The notes under the pieces are model-generated. The model was given only the letters and a program-made list of their open reading frames with translations. It ran no database searches and was not told the origin of the DNA. From AC-52 sp044870295 (GTDB lineage: Bacteria > Actinomycetota > UBA4738), in contig JBIOYQ010000145.1 in the NCBI GenBank assembly GCA_044870295.1, positions 1 through 33,952 on the forward strand: DNA of 33,952 bases, given 5' to 3'. Below, one piece after another: positions 1-7,637 of the stretch; the first letter of the stretch is position 1, and every line of letters starts with the position of its first letter. The position numbers and the translations under genes are program-made.

Positions 1-2078
1 TGGTCGGCGACGCCATCCCCGAGGCGTTGGTGAGCACGATCGCCGAGCGCTCCGACGGCAACGCGCTGTTCATCGAGGAGCTCCTGCGAACCTGGGTGAG
101 CGTGGGGACGCTCGTCCGGTCCCAGGACAGGTCATGGAAGCTCAGCGCGTCCGCTGACGAGGTCCCGCTGCCCAGCACGGTCCAGGCCACCTACGCGGCC
201 CAGCTGGACGACCTCGCGCCGGGGGCCCGACTGGCGGCCAGGCGTGCCTCGGTGGCCGGCCGGCGCTTCCCTCGGGACGCCCTCGAGCCCCTGGGGGTCG
301 CCGACCCCGATCCGGCCATCGAGGTGTTGTCGCGCCGGGCGCTGGTGGCCGGACCGTTCGCGGACCCCCTCCTGGGTCGATCACATCAATTCCGCCACGC
401 GCTGCTCCGGGATGCGGGATACGCGAGCCTCCCGAAGGCCGAGCGGGCGCTCCTCCATGTGCGCCTGGCGCGATGGCTCGAGCAGGCTGCCGGGGAGCGA
501 TGGGCAGCTGTGGCGGAAGTCATCGGGAATCACTATCGGGCGGCGCTGTCCGCAACGCCGGCCCTGGCCGTGGACGTCGGCGACGGCGTGACTCGACGCG
601 AGGCGGCGAGGCTGGCCGCATCCTGGTTCGAGCGGGCCGCGACGGCCGCGGTCGGTGTGGCCGCTCACGACGCCGCCCGAGCCCTGCTGGGCCAAGCGCT
701 CGACCTCACTCCCGACGCGGACGTCCTCGACGCGGCCCGCCGCTGGCAGGGGCTGGGCGACGCTACGGCTTACGTCGCCGACATGGACGAGGGGGCAGAG
801 GCGTTCCGTGCGGCCGCCGACCTGTTCGCCCGGGTTCTGTCAGATCCACAGGCCAGCCTCGAGGATCGCGACACCGCTCGGTCGGGCTACGGCGCAGCCG
901 TCACGGCGGTCGGGCTGGTTCTGATCCAGCAACTCCAGTTCCAGGAGGCCACCGCCATGGCCGACAGGGCTCTGGAACTCATCGGCCCGGCCGGCGATCT
1001 GCCCACTGCACGGCTTCGGTACCTTCGCGCCTGGGGGGCGATCGCCTGGGCACCCCGGCCGGAGGCACGACCGGATCTCGAGGCGGCCCTGGAGACGGCG
1101 AGGATCCATGGCGATCGACGGCTGGAGCTCGACGCTCGGTACATGCTCCTCTCCCTGCAGATGGAGCAAGGAACCATCGCCCTGGCGGACAGCGACGCGG
1201 AAGACCTCGCGATTGCGCGCCTCGCGGAGGAGAGCCGCCAGTGGGACCGGGCGTGCCGCGCGTGGCGAATGCGGGCGATGATCCGCAGCGAGGAGGGTGA
1301 CGAAACGTGGACGGAGCTCTTCGGCCACGCCACCGGCATCGCCGAGGCTCACGGCCTCACGGAGGAGAGCGCCTGGAACGACTACGGCCGTGTCGAAATC
1401 GGCCTTCTGCTCGGGGATTGGGACGAAGCCACGGATGCGGGCGTTCAGGCTCTGGATCTGGCGGACCGGAACGCCTATCACCGCGTGCAGGCTCGCGTGT
1501 GGATCGCCCTCACGCCGATCGCCTCGGCAGTTGGACGCTGGGAGCTCCTGGAACGCGCGGGAACGTGGTTCGAGGAACACCAGGCGATCTTCCCTCCCTC
1601 CCCCTTCGGGCGGTTCATGGTCGCCGCGCTGGACTGTCGCCTGGCCGACGCGGGACTCCGCCCGCCCCCGGCCCTCCCGGAGGATCTGCTCGAGCTCTTC
1701 GCGGAGACCCCGGGGTGGGCCAGCGGCCTCTCAGCCGTCGAAACCGTCGTGGAAGCGTGGCTGGCGGCGGGGGATCTGGAGCTGGCTGGGCGTGCGGTCG
1801 AGCGTTCCATTGCCTGGGCCAGTCACCCCACCATGACCAAGTTCTTCGCCGCTGGCGCGTCACTCCTCGCCGCGCGGCTGCACGTGGCCACCGGAGAGCC
1901 GTCGCAGGGAAGCGCGGCCGCGCGAATCGCCCTCGAAGGCTTCCGTCGCCTCAAGACCCCGTGGTGGGCGGCGAAGTCGATCCGGCTTCTCGAATCCATC
2001 GACGAGGCCACTTCGGAAGACGTGACCGAATCAGCGCGGATCGAACGAACCTTGCGCCTGCTGGGGCCGGCGCGCTGA
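1..2078 (+). CDS. AAA-ATPase/TPR signalling protein, C-terminal part (5' truncated)
   Basis: The reading frame is open from base 3 and already coding before the first possible start (TTG at 27), so the true start lies outside the window. The visible part opens with a segment like RSDGNALFIEELL, typical of the end of the AAA/NACHT-like ATPase module in bacterial adenylate-cyclase/ATPase fusions and large LuxR/SARP regulators. About 600 residues of Ala/Leu/Glu-rich helical repeats follow, consistent with a TPR-like superhelix. The C-terminus (ends ERTLRLLGPAR) shows no LuxR-type helix-turn-helix, so any output domain (cyclase, kinase or DNA-binding) would have to be in the missing N-terminal part. 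It is probably a cytosolic signal-sensing ATPase scaffold. It converges on the dodecin gene with one base between stop codons. The family call is moderately sure; the exact class is unknown because the N-terminus is absent. Confidence 0.65.
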   Translation, partial: VGDAIPEALVSTIAERSDGNALFIEELLRTWVSVGTLVRSQDRSWKLSASADEVPLPSTVQATYAAQLDDLAPGARLAARRASVAGRRFPRDALEPLGVADPDPAIEVLSRRALVAGPFADPLLGRSHQFRHALLRDAGYASLPKAERALLHVRLARWLEQAAGERWAAVAEVIGNHYRAALSATPALAVDVGDGVTRREAARLAASWFERAATAAVGVAAHDAARALLGQALDLTPDADVLDAARRWQGLGDATAYVADMDEGAEAFRAAADLFARVLSDPQASLEDRDTARSGYGAAVTAVGLVLIQQLQFQEATAMADRALELIGPAGDLPTARLRYLRAWGAIAWAPRPEARPDLEAALETARIHGDRRLELDARYMLLSLQMEQGTIALADSDAEDLAIARLAEESRQWDRACRAWRMRAMIRSEEGDETWTELFGHATGIAEAHGLTEESAWNDYGRVEIGLLLGDWDEATDAGVQALDLADRNAYHRVQARVWIALTPIASAVGRWELLERAGTWFEEHQAIFPPSPFGRFMVAALDCRLADAGLRPPPALPEDLLELFAETPGWASGLSAVETVVEAWLAAGDLELAGRAVERSIAWASHPTMTKFFAAGASLLAARLHVATGEPSQGSAAARIALEGFRRLKTPWWAAKSIRLLESIDEATSEDVTESARIERTLRLLGPAR

Positions 2079-2079
2079 C

Positions 2080-2283
2080 CTAGCGCTCGATCCGGAACCT
2101 GATCCGGACGTGCGTCTGATACTCCTTGATCTGGTCGCCGTCGACGACCGCCGACGTCTCCAGGATGTCCATGCTTTCGATCCCGCGGAGCGTCTTGGAG
2201 GCCTCCGCCAGCGCCTGGGCCGCGGCATCGCGCCACGATTCCGTGGACACTCCCACAAGGTCGATCGTCTTGATGACGGCCAT
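2080..2283 (-). CDS. Dodecin (flavin-binding protein)
   Basis: A 67-residue protein starting MAVIKTIDLVGVSTESW and ending in a beta-rich segment (KEYQTHVRIRFRIER), which is the typical length and pattern of dodecins. These small proteins form hollow dodecamers that bind and buffer flavins (FMN, riboflavin or lumichrome) in the cytoplasm. The central segment with SWRDAAAQALAEASKTLRGI is the single helix that packs against the three-stranded sheet. The start ATG has a good AGGAGG-like ribosome site (GAAGGAGGAGCCG just upstream). It lies 34 bases downstream of the DUF2090 gene on the same strand and is probably the last gene of that transcript. Family assignment is by sequence pattern; the ligand is inferred from the family. 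Confidence 0.9.
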   Translation of the reverse strand: MAVIKTIDLVGVSTESWRDAAAQALAEASKTLRGIESMDILETSAVVDGDQIKEYQTHVRIRFRIER

Positions 2284-2317
2284 CGGCTCCTCCTTCTCCG
2301 GGCAGATGCGGCGAATG

Positions 2318-3235
2318 CTAGCCGCTCGACGACGCGGCCGTGTAGACGTCGATCATCCGGCGGTAGTTCTCGGAGATGGCCTTGGCGGCGTCGGCTCGAC
2401 TGGCCTGGTCGGTCAGGTAGCCCTTGAGCGCGTCCCACCAGATGGTGCGGCCGATGGCGAACCCGATGTAGCCGGGGATGCCCGCCCCCTGCTGCAGCCA
2501 GTGGACCACCCGCGCATCGTCCGCCCCTCGCCCCAGCACCACGCACGCCACGCGGTCGCGACCGCCGCGGCGAACCGTCTCGGAGATGCGGAAGCAGTGC
2601 TCGCGCATGTCGATGCCTTCGATCTTCCAGATGTCCGGCTCGATCCCCGCGTCCTGCAGTCCGGCGATCGCGCCGACCATGAGGCCCGGTCGGACCTCGC
2701 GGTCGAACCGGTCCGCGTCCCCGCCGACCTGCTCGAGCTGGTGCGGCTCGGCCGCGACCAGCAGCTCGAACAGGAACCGCCGACCGCGCCCGTGCAGCCA
2801 GTCGGACAGACGGCGCAGCCGCTCCGATTGGCGCGCGTTCATGCCCGCGTCGCCTTCAGGGTTGTAGCGGACCAGGACCTTGCTGAAGGTCGGGTCGAAC
2901 GATTCGATGTGCTCCCCGAACTGGTCGCCGTACTCGAAGTCGAACTCGTCCTGGCCGCTCTTCTCCACCGGCATGGCCAGCAGGTATCCCTCGGATTTCG
3001 CCGTCCTGGCGATATCGGCGCCGTACTGCTCGTCCACCAACAGCCCGGCAGCGCCCTGTGGGGCGCCATCGCTCACGGCCTGCTGGAACCCTTCGAAGAT
3101 CACGCTCTTGGCGTCGGAGATCCGGGCGGCCTCCTCGGGGGTCGGCTCGCCGGAGATCCCCATCAGCTTCTTCTGGAACGAGCCTCGATGGTCGAACGCC
3201 AGGATGTACAGCGGGTCGGTGTAGCCGATGTCCAT
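2318..3235 (-). CDS. DUF2090 aldolase-like protein (IolJ/IolC C-terminal domain type)
   Basis: This 305-residue protein begins with a short tail and then LYILAFDHRGSF (residues 9-20). That is the hallmark of the DUF2090 domain found alone or fused to the C-terminus of 5-dehydro-2-deoxygluconokinase (IolC), and related to class I 2-deoxy-5-keto-gluconate-6-phosphate aldolases. Other TIM-barrel strand motifs are visible: LLVDEQYG (65-72), KVLVRYNPEGD (119-129), LFELLV (155-160) and IWKIEG (202-207). Lys204 is a candidate Schiff-base lysine. A sugar-phosphate or inositol-derived aldol cleavage is inferred; no other myo-inositol gene is nearby, so the substrate is open. The ATG follows AGGAGGAGTGCC. 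It lies between a small membrane protein gene (upstream) and dodecin (downstream) on the same strand. Confidence 0.8.
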   Translation of the reverse strand: MDIGYTDPLYILAFDHRGSFQKKLMGISGEPTPEEAARISDAKSVIFEGFQQAVSDGAPQGAAGLLVDEQYGADIARTAKSEGYLLAMPVEKSGQDEFDFEYGDQFGEHIESFDPTFSKVLVRYNPEGDAGMNARQSERLRRLSDWLHGRGRRFLFELLVAAEPHQLEQVGGDADRFDREVRPGLMVGAIAGLQDAGIEPDIWKIEGIDMREHCFRISETVRRGGRDRVACVVLGRGADDARVVHWLQQGAGIPGYIGFAIGRTIWWDALKGYLTDQASRADAAKAISENYRRMIDVYTAASSSG

Positions 3236-3296
3236 GGCACTCCTCCTGGGACGATGGCGCCGGAGATTGTGCCAGACACCGCCCTCCGGCGCGCTC

Positions 3297-3557
3297 TTAC
3301 TCGACCTCGCCGGGCGGGTCGCCCTCCATCACGCGGGAGACCCCGAGCACGGTGAGCACGAACACCGCGGTCATCACGGCGGTGAGCACCCCGACACGTT
3401 CGGCCAACGTCCGGACGAGGTGGTAGCAGACATCGTCGACCGGCGCGGCCGAGACCGTGGTGTCCACGCCCGCCGTCGAGCACCCCCCGGCGCCGGAGAA
3501 GGCGGCCGCCACGGTCACGACGGCGCCCACGGTGACCGCGACCAGCGTGACCCCCAC
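3297..3557 (-). CDS. Small two-helix membrane protein, start uncertain
   Basis: A reading frame ending in TAA at 3297-3299 encodes two clear hydrophobic segments: VGVTLVAVTVGAVVTVAAAF and, near the C-terminus, VLTAVMTAVFVLTVLGVSRV. A loop of about 40 residues with two cysteines (GGCSTAG and DVCYHLV) separates them, and an acidic tail (EGDPPGEVE) follows. I chose a GTG at 3557, giving 86 residues. The residues just before it (DRDHSIRRLA) look like a genuine cytosolic N-terminus, so a longer product with a non-standard start between the MBL-gene stop (3608) and 3557 is also possible. The two outer cysteines could form a disulfide. I recognise no family. It sits between the MBL-fold gene and the DUF2090 gene on the same strand. 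Confidence 0.5.
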   Translation of the reverse strand: MGVTLVAVTVGAVVTVAAAFSGAGGCSTAGVDTTVSAAPVDDVCYHLVRTLAERVGVLTAVMTAVFVLTVLGVSRVMEGDPPGEVE

Positions 3558-3607
3558 CGCCAGGCGCCGGATCGAGTGGTCACGGTCGGCGTTCGTCGGC
3601 CGGCTCC

Positions 3608-4249
3608 TCAGGTCTGTTCGAAGGGGTTCGTGGGCGTGAGCGTCTCCACCCGCACGGGATCGGCCTCCTTGGCGAACCGCTCCACGTCGCGCGGAGAACC
3701 CACCACGAACCCGTAGTGCATGGGCACCGCCAGCTGCGGTCCGATGGCCTTGGCCAGTCCGGCAGCCTCTCCTGGGTCCATGGTGTAGGTGCCGCCGATC
3801 GGCAGGAACGCCACGTCCGCCCGAACGCCCGACAGCTCGTCGACGTGGTCGGTGTCCCCGGCGTGGTAATACGTGTTCGACCCCAGCGTGAAGATGTACC
3901 CGACCCAGTTGTTCGCTCGGGGGTGCATCTCCAGGCGCTCCTCGACGATGTTGTAGGCGGGGACGGCCTCGGCGCGCACGCCGGCCACCTCCACCGCGTC
4001 GCCGGGCCCTACCGGCGTGACGTCGCCGGAAAGCTCCCGGGCGATGTCGGCCGGCGCCACGATCCGGGTCCTGTCCGTGCGGATCTTCTCGATGTCCTCC
4101 TGCGAGAAGTGGTCGGAATGCGCGTGGGTGATGAAGATGGCGTCGGCGGGCTCCTCGGTGGTGACACCCCACGGGTCGATGTAGACGACGAGGCCGTCGC
4201 CCTTCCACTGATACGCCGACTGCCTGAACCACGTGAATCGTTCGAGCAT
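3608..4249 (-). CDS. MBL-fold metal-dependent hydrolase (UlaG/YtkL-like)
   Basis: A 213-residue metallo-beta-lactamase-fold protein. The metal-binding motif THAHSDHF is at 41-48, the bridging aspartate region HAGDTDH at 129-135, and the final histidine motif PMHYG at 176-180. The order and short length match the stand-alone UlaG-like/UPF0173 branch, whose members hydrolyse phosphodiester or lactone bonds; many have no known substrate. IGGTYTMDPGEA (151-162) is also typical of that branch. It is cytosolic, with no signal peptide. The ATG is preceded by AGGAGGACGAGG. It is the first gene of a leftward run (membrane protein, DUF2090, dodecin) and is divergent from the MFS gene. An inverted repeat sits right in front of its ribosome site. 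Confidence 0.88.
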   Translation of the reverse strand: MLERFTWFRQSAYQWKGDGLVVYIDPWGVTTEEPADAIFITHAHSDHFSQEDIEKIRTDRTRIVAPADIARELSGDVTPVGPGDAVEVAGVRAEAVPAYNIVEERLEMHPRANNWVGYIFTLGSNTYYHAGDTDHVDELSGVRADVAFLPIGGTYTMDPGEAAGLAKAIGPQLAVPMHYGFVVGSPRDVERFAKEADPVRVETLTPTNPFEQT

Positions 4250-4261
4250 CCTCGTCCTCCT

Positions 4262-4287
4262 GATGACGTTCGGGGCGCCACGTCATC
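4262..4287. repeat. 8-10-8 inverted repeat between MBL-hydrolase and MFS genes
   Basis: GATGACGT (4262-4269) and ACGTCATC (4280-4287) are perfect reverse complements separated by 10 bases. The repeat lies 13 to 38 bases upstream of the MBL-gene ATG, directly before its ribosome site, and about 64 bases upstream of the MFS start. The spacing and symmetry suit a dimeric repressor operator or an RNA hairpin in the MBL-gene leader. Confidence 0.5.
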
Positions 4288-4331
4288 CTCGCGCAAGGCC
4301 CCCGGTTTGCACAATCCCCGAGCAGGCGGCT

Positions 4332-4343
4332 GGTAGGCTCGCC
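4332..4343 (+). promoter_or_regulatory. Putative -10 region of the MFS gene (GGTAGGCTCGCC)
   Basis: TAGGCT (4334-4339) fits the loose TANNNT -10 of GC-rich Actinobacteria and lies only 11 bases before the MFS ATG (4351), so the transcript would be nearly leaderless. No clear ribosome site precedes this ATG, which agrees with that. The whole 12-mer recurs at 7160-7171 in front of the cupredoxin gene. Confidence 0.4.
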
Positions 4344-4350
4344 TTCCGGT

Positions 4351-5646
4351 ATGGAGGCGCACGAGGGGAGCGGCCCGGGGGCACGGCGCCGGCCCTCCCA
4401 GCGCAAGGCCGTGGTGGGCCTCCTACGGCGCAACCGCGACTTCCGCCTGTTGTTCCTGGCCCAGGTGGTGTCCTTCAGCGGCGACTGGTTCCTGTTCGTC
4501 GCCCTGGCCGGACTCGTCTTCCATCTCACGAGGTCTCCGGTCCGGGTCGCCGCCGTCTACGCCTCGCTCACCGTCCCGTTCGCGTTTTTCACCTTCATCG
4601 GCGGGCCCCTGGCGGACCGGCTGAACCGGCAGGCCCTCATGATCGTGGCGGACGTGGTGCGGGGGGTCCTGGCTCTGGGGTTCTTCTTGATCCACCAAGC
4701 CTCCCAGGTGTGGCTGGTGTACGTGATGGCGGGGCTGATCACGGCGCTCGGCGCGGTGTTCGAGCCCGCGTCGATGGCGGCGGTCCCGAACCTAGTGGAT
4801 CGGGAGGACCTGCCGACGGCCAACGTGATGGCCGGGGCCACATGGGGCACCATGCTGGCACTCGGATCGGCCATCGGCGGGCTGGTGGTGGCGGCGTTCG
4901 GGCGCGGCGCCGGCTACATCGGCGACGCTGTCTCGTTCCTGCTGTCGGCCCTGTTGATCGTTCGGATCCGGCGTCCGTTCTCGGAGCCTCGCGAACCGCA
5001 CCACGAGCACCCCGGCCTGTTCGAGGCCACGCGCGAGGCCATCAGATACGCGCGCCAGGACCGTCGCGTGCTGGCCATGCTGACGGTGAAAGGTGGATTC
5101 GGGTTGGGCGGCGGCGTGGTGGCCCTGCTGCCGCTCCTGGCGTTCACCGTCTATCACACCGGCGACTGGGGCACCGGCATCCTGTACGGCTTCCGAGGCG
5201 TGGGCGTGTTCCTGGGCCCCTTCCTGGCCCGCCGGTTCATCGGCGACGACGACCTCCACGCGCTGTTCTGGGCGATCTCGTTGTCGTTCCTCGTCTACGG
5301 TGCGTCGTACGCCGTCGTCCCGTGGATGCCCACGATCTTCCTCGCCGGCACGTTCGTGTTCATCGGGCACCTCGGAGGCGGCGCGCAATGGACACTGTCG
5401 TCGTACGCCCTGCAGGTCATCGTCCCCGATCACATCCGGGGGCGCATCTTCGCCTTCGACGAGGGGTTCATCACGCTGACCATCGCGGTCTCGGCAACCC
5501 TGGCCGGCTGGATCTCCGACGCGGTCGACGTGCGCATCGTGATGCTGGGCCTGTCCGGAGTGACACTGGTCTACACGGTGCTGTGGACGATGGCCACCCG
5601 CGGCGTCCGCCGATCGCTGCGGCAGGACGCCGGACCCGAACCGTAG
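4351..5646 (+). CDS. MFS transporter (MFS_3/EntS-like exporter)
   Basis: A 431-residue integral membrane protein of the major facilitator superfamily. After a basic cytosolic N-terminus come the characteristic NRDFRLLFLAQVVSFSGDWF segment at the start of helix 1 and, after helix 2, the motif-A-like loop GPLADRLNRQ. The rest is a series of hydrophobic helices with a basic central loop between the two six-helix halves (RRPFSEPREPHHEH region). The closest family in style is the EntS-like/MFS_3 group of drug or siderophore exporters. The substrate cannot be read from sequence. It is divergent from the MBL gene run and converges on lemA with 12 bases between stops. The start ATG was chosen because it is the only one that includes helix 1 completely. 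Confidence 0.85.
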   Translation: MEAHEGSGPGARRRPSQRKAVVGLLRRNRDFRLLFLAQVVSFSGDWFLFVALAGLVFHLTRSPVRVAAVYASLTVPFAFFTFIGGPLADRLNRQALMIVADVVRGVLALGFFLIHQASQVWLVYVMAGLITALGAVFEPASMAAVPNLVDREDLPTANVMAGATWGTMLALGSAIGGLVVAAFGRGAGYIGDAVSFLLSALLIVRIRRPFSEPREPHHEHPGLFEATREAIRYARQDRRVLAMLTVKGGFGLGGGVVALLPLLAFTVYHTGDWGTGILYGFRGVGVFLGPFLARRFIGDDDLHALFWAISLSFLVYGASYAVVPWMPTIFLAGTFVFIGHLGGGAQWTLSSYALQVIVPDHIRGRIFAFDEGFITLTIAVSATLAGWISDAVDVRIVMLGLSGVTLVYTVLWTMATRGVRRSLRQDAGPEP

Positions 5647-5667
5647 CCGGGCCTCGCGTCAGCCCGG
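5647..5667. terminator. Weak hairpin between convergent MFS and lemA genes
   Basis: CCGGGC (5647-5652) and GCCCGG (5662-5667) can pair around a 9-base loop exactly between the two converging genes. No U-run follows on either strand, so termination is only a suggestion from its position. Confidence 0.25.
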
Positions 5668-6336
5668 AGGTGCAGGAGGAGGAGGGGGCGGCGGTGTTCC
5701 CGTGTCCCCGGGCGTGGAAGGAGCGGCAGGGGCCGGCGGGGTAGCGGCACCGGCGGGGCCCCGGGTCCCGAAGTCCACCCGAGGCGCCTCCCCCACGACG
5801 GCGCGCTCCGCCTCGGGGATCTCGAAGAATTCCTCTTCCTTGAAGTTGAACATCCGGGCGATGAACGCGGACGGGAACGCGTTGACCCTGCGGTTGTAGT
5901 CCTGGACGTTGGCGTTGTAGAAGCGGCGCGAGGCCTGGATGCGATCCTCGGTGTTGGACAGTTCGGCTTGCAGTGCCAGAAAGTTCTGGTTGGCCTTCAG
6001 GTCCGGGTAGTTCTCCGCCACGGCGAACAGCCGACCCAGGGCCGCCACCAGCGGTCCCTCGGCGGCGGCCTGCGTGGCCGGAGATTGCCCCGACGTGGCC
6101 GCGGCGGCCGACCGGGCCCGCGTCACCTCCTCGAACACCTCGCGCTCGTGGGCGGCGTAGCCCTTGACCGTTTCCACCAGGTTCGGGATCAGGTCGTATC
6201 GCCGCTTCAGCTCGGTATCGATGTTCGCGAACGCGTTCCGGATGAGCTGACGCTGGCTGACGAATCGGTTGTAGGAGACGGCCACCCCGATCCCTATCAG
6301 GACCAGGACGCCCAGGATGATCCACAGGACGGTCAC
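5659..6336 (-). CDS. LemA family protein with proline-rich tail
   Basis: A 225-residue protein with an N-terminal membrane helix (about residues 3-22, VLWIILGVLVLIGIGVAVSYNRF). The LemA core follows: LIRNAFANIDTELKRRYDLIPNLVETVKGYA, EREVFEEVTRARSAA, and the C-terminal block FPSAFIARMFNFKEEEFFE. LemA proteins form an anchored helical bundle; their biochemical role is poorly defined, with links to membrane-stress and surface-protein processing. The unusual part is a C-terminal extension of about 40 residues made largely of Pro, Ala and Gly, including a run of seven prolines. The ATG overlaps the stop of the upstream DUF3137-like gene (ATGA), so the two are translationally coupled. Confidence 0.9.
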   Translation of the reverse strand: MTVLWIILGVLVLIGIGVAVSYNRFVSQRQLIRNAFANIDTELKRRYDLIPNLVETVKGYAAHEREVFEEVTRARSAAAATSGQSPATQAAAEGPLVAALGRLFAVAENYPDLKANQNFLALQAELSNTEDRIQASRRFYNANVQDYNRRVNAFPSAFIARMFNFKEEEFFEIPEAERAVVGEAPRVDFGTRGPAGAATPPAPAAPSTPGDTGTPPPPPPPAPPG

Positions 6337-7064
6337 GTTGCGCTCCTCTCCTCCGGGCCGGCCACCGCTGCATCCGGACGGGCCGGACCACTACCGTACT
6401 CGTTCCACACGAGCCGCGGGATATGGTCGCAGAACATCCGGGCGGAGCCGAACAGGGGGGTGAGCTCGGTCGACCGTCGCTTCGCCGACCACACCAGCAG
6501 GTTCGAACCGGACACCTCGAAACCGAACCGGCCGCCCAGGCTCTCCATCCACCGGATCATCCTGGCGTCCAGGAGTCGGAAGGCGAACTCACGGTCCATC
6601 GTCTTGACCTGGTACAGGCGGTTGAAGGCCTCGGATTCGAAGTCGAGGTCGTGGAAGCCGAGGTGCGCGGTCAGCTTCGTCAGCAGGTTCTCCTTCTCGA
6701 CGGTCACCGGCGGCAGGTCACAGGTGAGGTCGGCCACGACCACGGAGAAGCGGCGGTACGACCTGGACCGGTGGCCCTTGGAGTCCGACGACTCCGTGTA
6801 ATACCAGTAGTCGGCCTCCTTCACCGGGAGGCCGTGCCACGTTCCTGCCATCACGTTCTCGCAGCCTCGCCCGTCCCCCAGCCTGAAGAGGTGGAAGGGG
6901 TACGCCATGGGGATGCCGACCGGGTCCGCCGCCCAGAACTCCATCCCGTGTTGCAACGCGAACAGCCGCAGCGACTCGCGCCGCCTCTGTCTCGCCTGCC
7001 AGGAGAGATAGGCGACGGCGGCGACGACGGTCAGGATCACGACGAACACGATCGAGGCGGCCAT
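6333..7064 (-). CDS. DUF3137-like membrane-anchored protein, LemA partner
   Basis: A 243-residue protein starting at ATG 7064. It has one N-terminal membrane helix (IVFVVILTVVAAVAYLSW) followed by a basic stop-transfer (QARQRRRES) and a soluble domain. The block with FDLD/FNRLYQVKTMDREFAFRLLDARMIRWM resembles the DUF3137/galactan-like family often encoded beside lemA. Here the gene overlaps lemA by four bases (ATGA), which supports a shared function at the membrane. I assign the family from the motif pattern and the lemA linkage, not from a search. The frame remains open far upstream to 7541, but that part is antisense to the cupredoxin gene and has no coding character, so the start at 7064 is preferred. 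Confidence 0.7.
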   Translation of the reverse strand: MAASIVFVVILTVVAAVAYLSWQARQRRRESLRLFALQHGMEFWAADPVGIPMAYPFHLFRLGDGRGCENVMAGTWHGLPVKEADYWYYTESSDSKGHRSRSYRRFSVVVADLTCDLPPVTVEKENLLTKLTAHLGFHDLDFESEAFNRLYQVKTMDREFAFRLLDARMIRWMESLGGRFGFEVSGSNLLVWSAKRRSTELTPLFGSARMFCDHIPRLVWNEYGSGPARPDAAVAGPEERSAT

Positions 7065-7159
7065 GTCCAGAAGGTATCGGCGGCCACGTCTGAGGGCCTG
7101 ACTCCGGCCGCCTTCACCATTTCCTAACAGATCGTTGGGCTTGGATTGACCGCCCAGTG

Positions 7160-7171
7160 GGTAGGCTCGCC
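7160..7171 (+). promoter_or_regulatory. Putative -10 region of the cupredoxin gene (GGTAGGCTCGCC)
   Basis: This 12-mer, with TAGGCT as a TANNNT -10, lies about 40 bases before the cupredoxin ATG. It is identical to the one before the MFS gene at 4332-4343. The -35 is unclear: TTGGAT lies 15 bases upstream of the -10. Confidence 0.35.
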
Positions 7172-7209
7172 AGCGGTTCCGTTTCGACCATCGATGAGAG
7201 GAGCAGTCC

Positions 7210-7629
7210 ATGAGGATCGTCAAGCTGGTCCTGCTGGCCGCGGCGCTGACCTCGATCGGCGTGGCGTGTGGAGGCGGAAGCTCGAATGAGTCCACCACGA
7301 CACCGCCGGCGGCGACCACCACGAGCGCGAGCCCGGCGGAGAGTCCAACCGGCGGCGGAACGACGTCCAGCTGCACGCTGGTCCTCAAGGACAACGTGTT
7401 CGAGCCGGCCGACTTCACCGTCGCCGCCGGGTCCCAGATCACGCTGATGAACGAGGGCGCCGCCCTGCACAACTTCTCCGTCGAGGGCCAGGACGTCGAC
7501 AAGGACGTCCAGCCGGGGGAGACGGAGACCGAGGACGTCATCGAAGGCCTCGCGGCCGGGACCTACACCATGTTCTGCAAGTACCACCGATCGATCGGCA
7601 TGGAGGGCACGCTGACGATCACGGGCTAG
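7210..7629 (+). CDS. Cupredoxin-domain lipoprotein (type I copper)
   Basis: A 139-residue exported protein. The signal peptide has a basic n-region (MRIVK), a hydrophobic core and a lipobox-like GVAC with the candidate lipid cysteine at Cys20. A Ser/Thr/Pro-rich linker (about 21-54) leads to a cupredoxin domain. The four type I copper ligands are visible: His87 (ALHNF), Cys123, His126 (MFCKYH) and Met131 (IGMEG), in plastocyanin-like order. It is therefore probably an electron carrier or copper-binding lipoprotein on the outer face of the membrane. The ATG follows GAGAGGAGCAGTCC. It stands alone, divergent from the LemA pair and convergent with the Na/Pi permease (8 bases between stops). No oxidase or nitrite reductase partner is in the window. 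Confidence 0.88.
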   Translation: MRIVKLVLLAAALTSIGVACGGGSSNESTTTPPAATTTSASPAESPTGGGTTSSCTLVLKDNVFEPADFTVAAGSQITLMNEGAALHNFSVEGQDVDKDVQPGETETEDVIEGLAAGTYTMFCKYHRSIGMEGTLTITG

Positions 7630-7637
7630 GCTCTCCC

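Noticed and set aside
7074..7101. GCCGATAC on the minus strand before the DUF3137-like gene as a third sigma-28 site
   Set aside because: The -10 is good, but the bases 16 upstream are TCAG rather than TAAA. From an assumed base composition, a few such 7-mers are expected by chance in this window.
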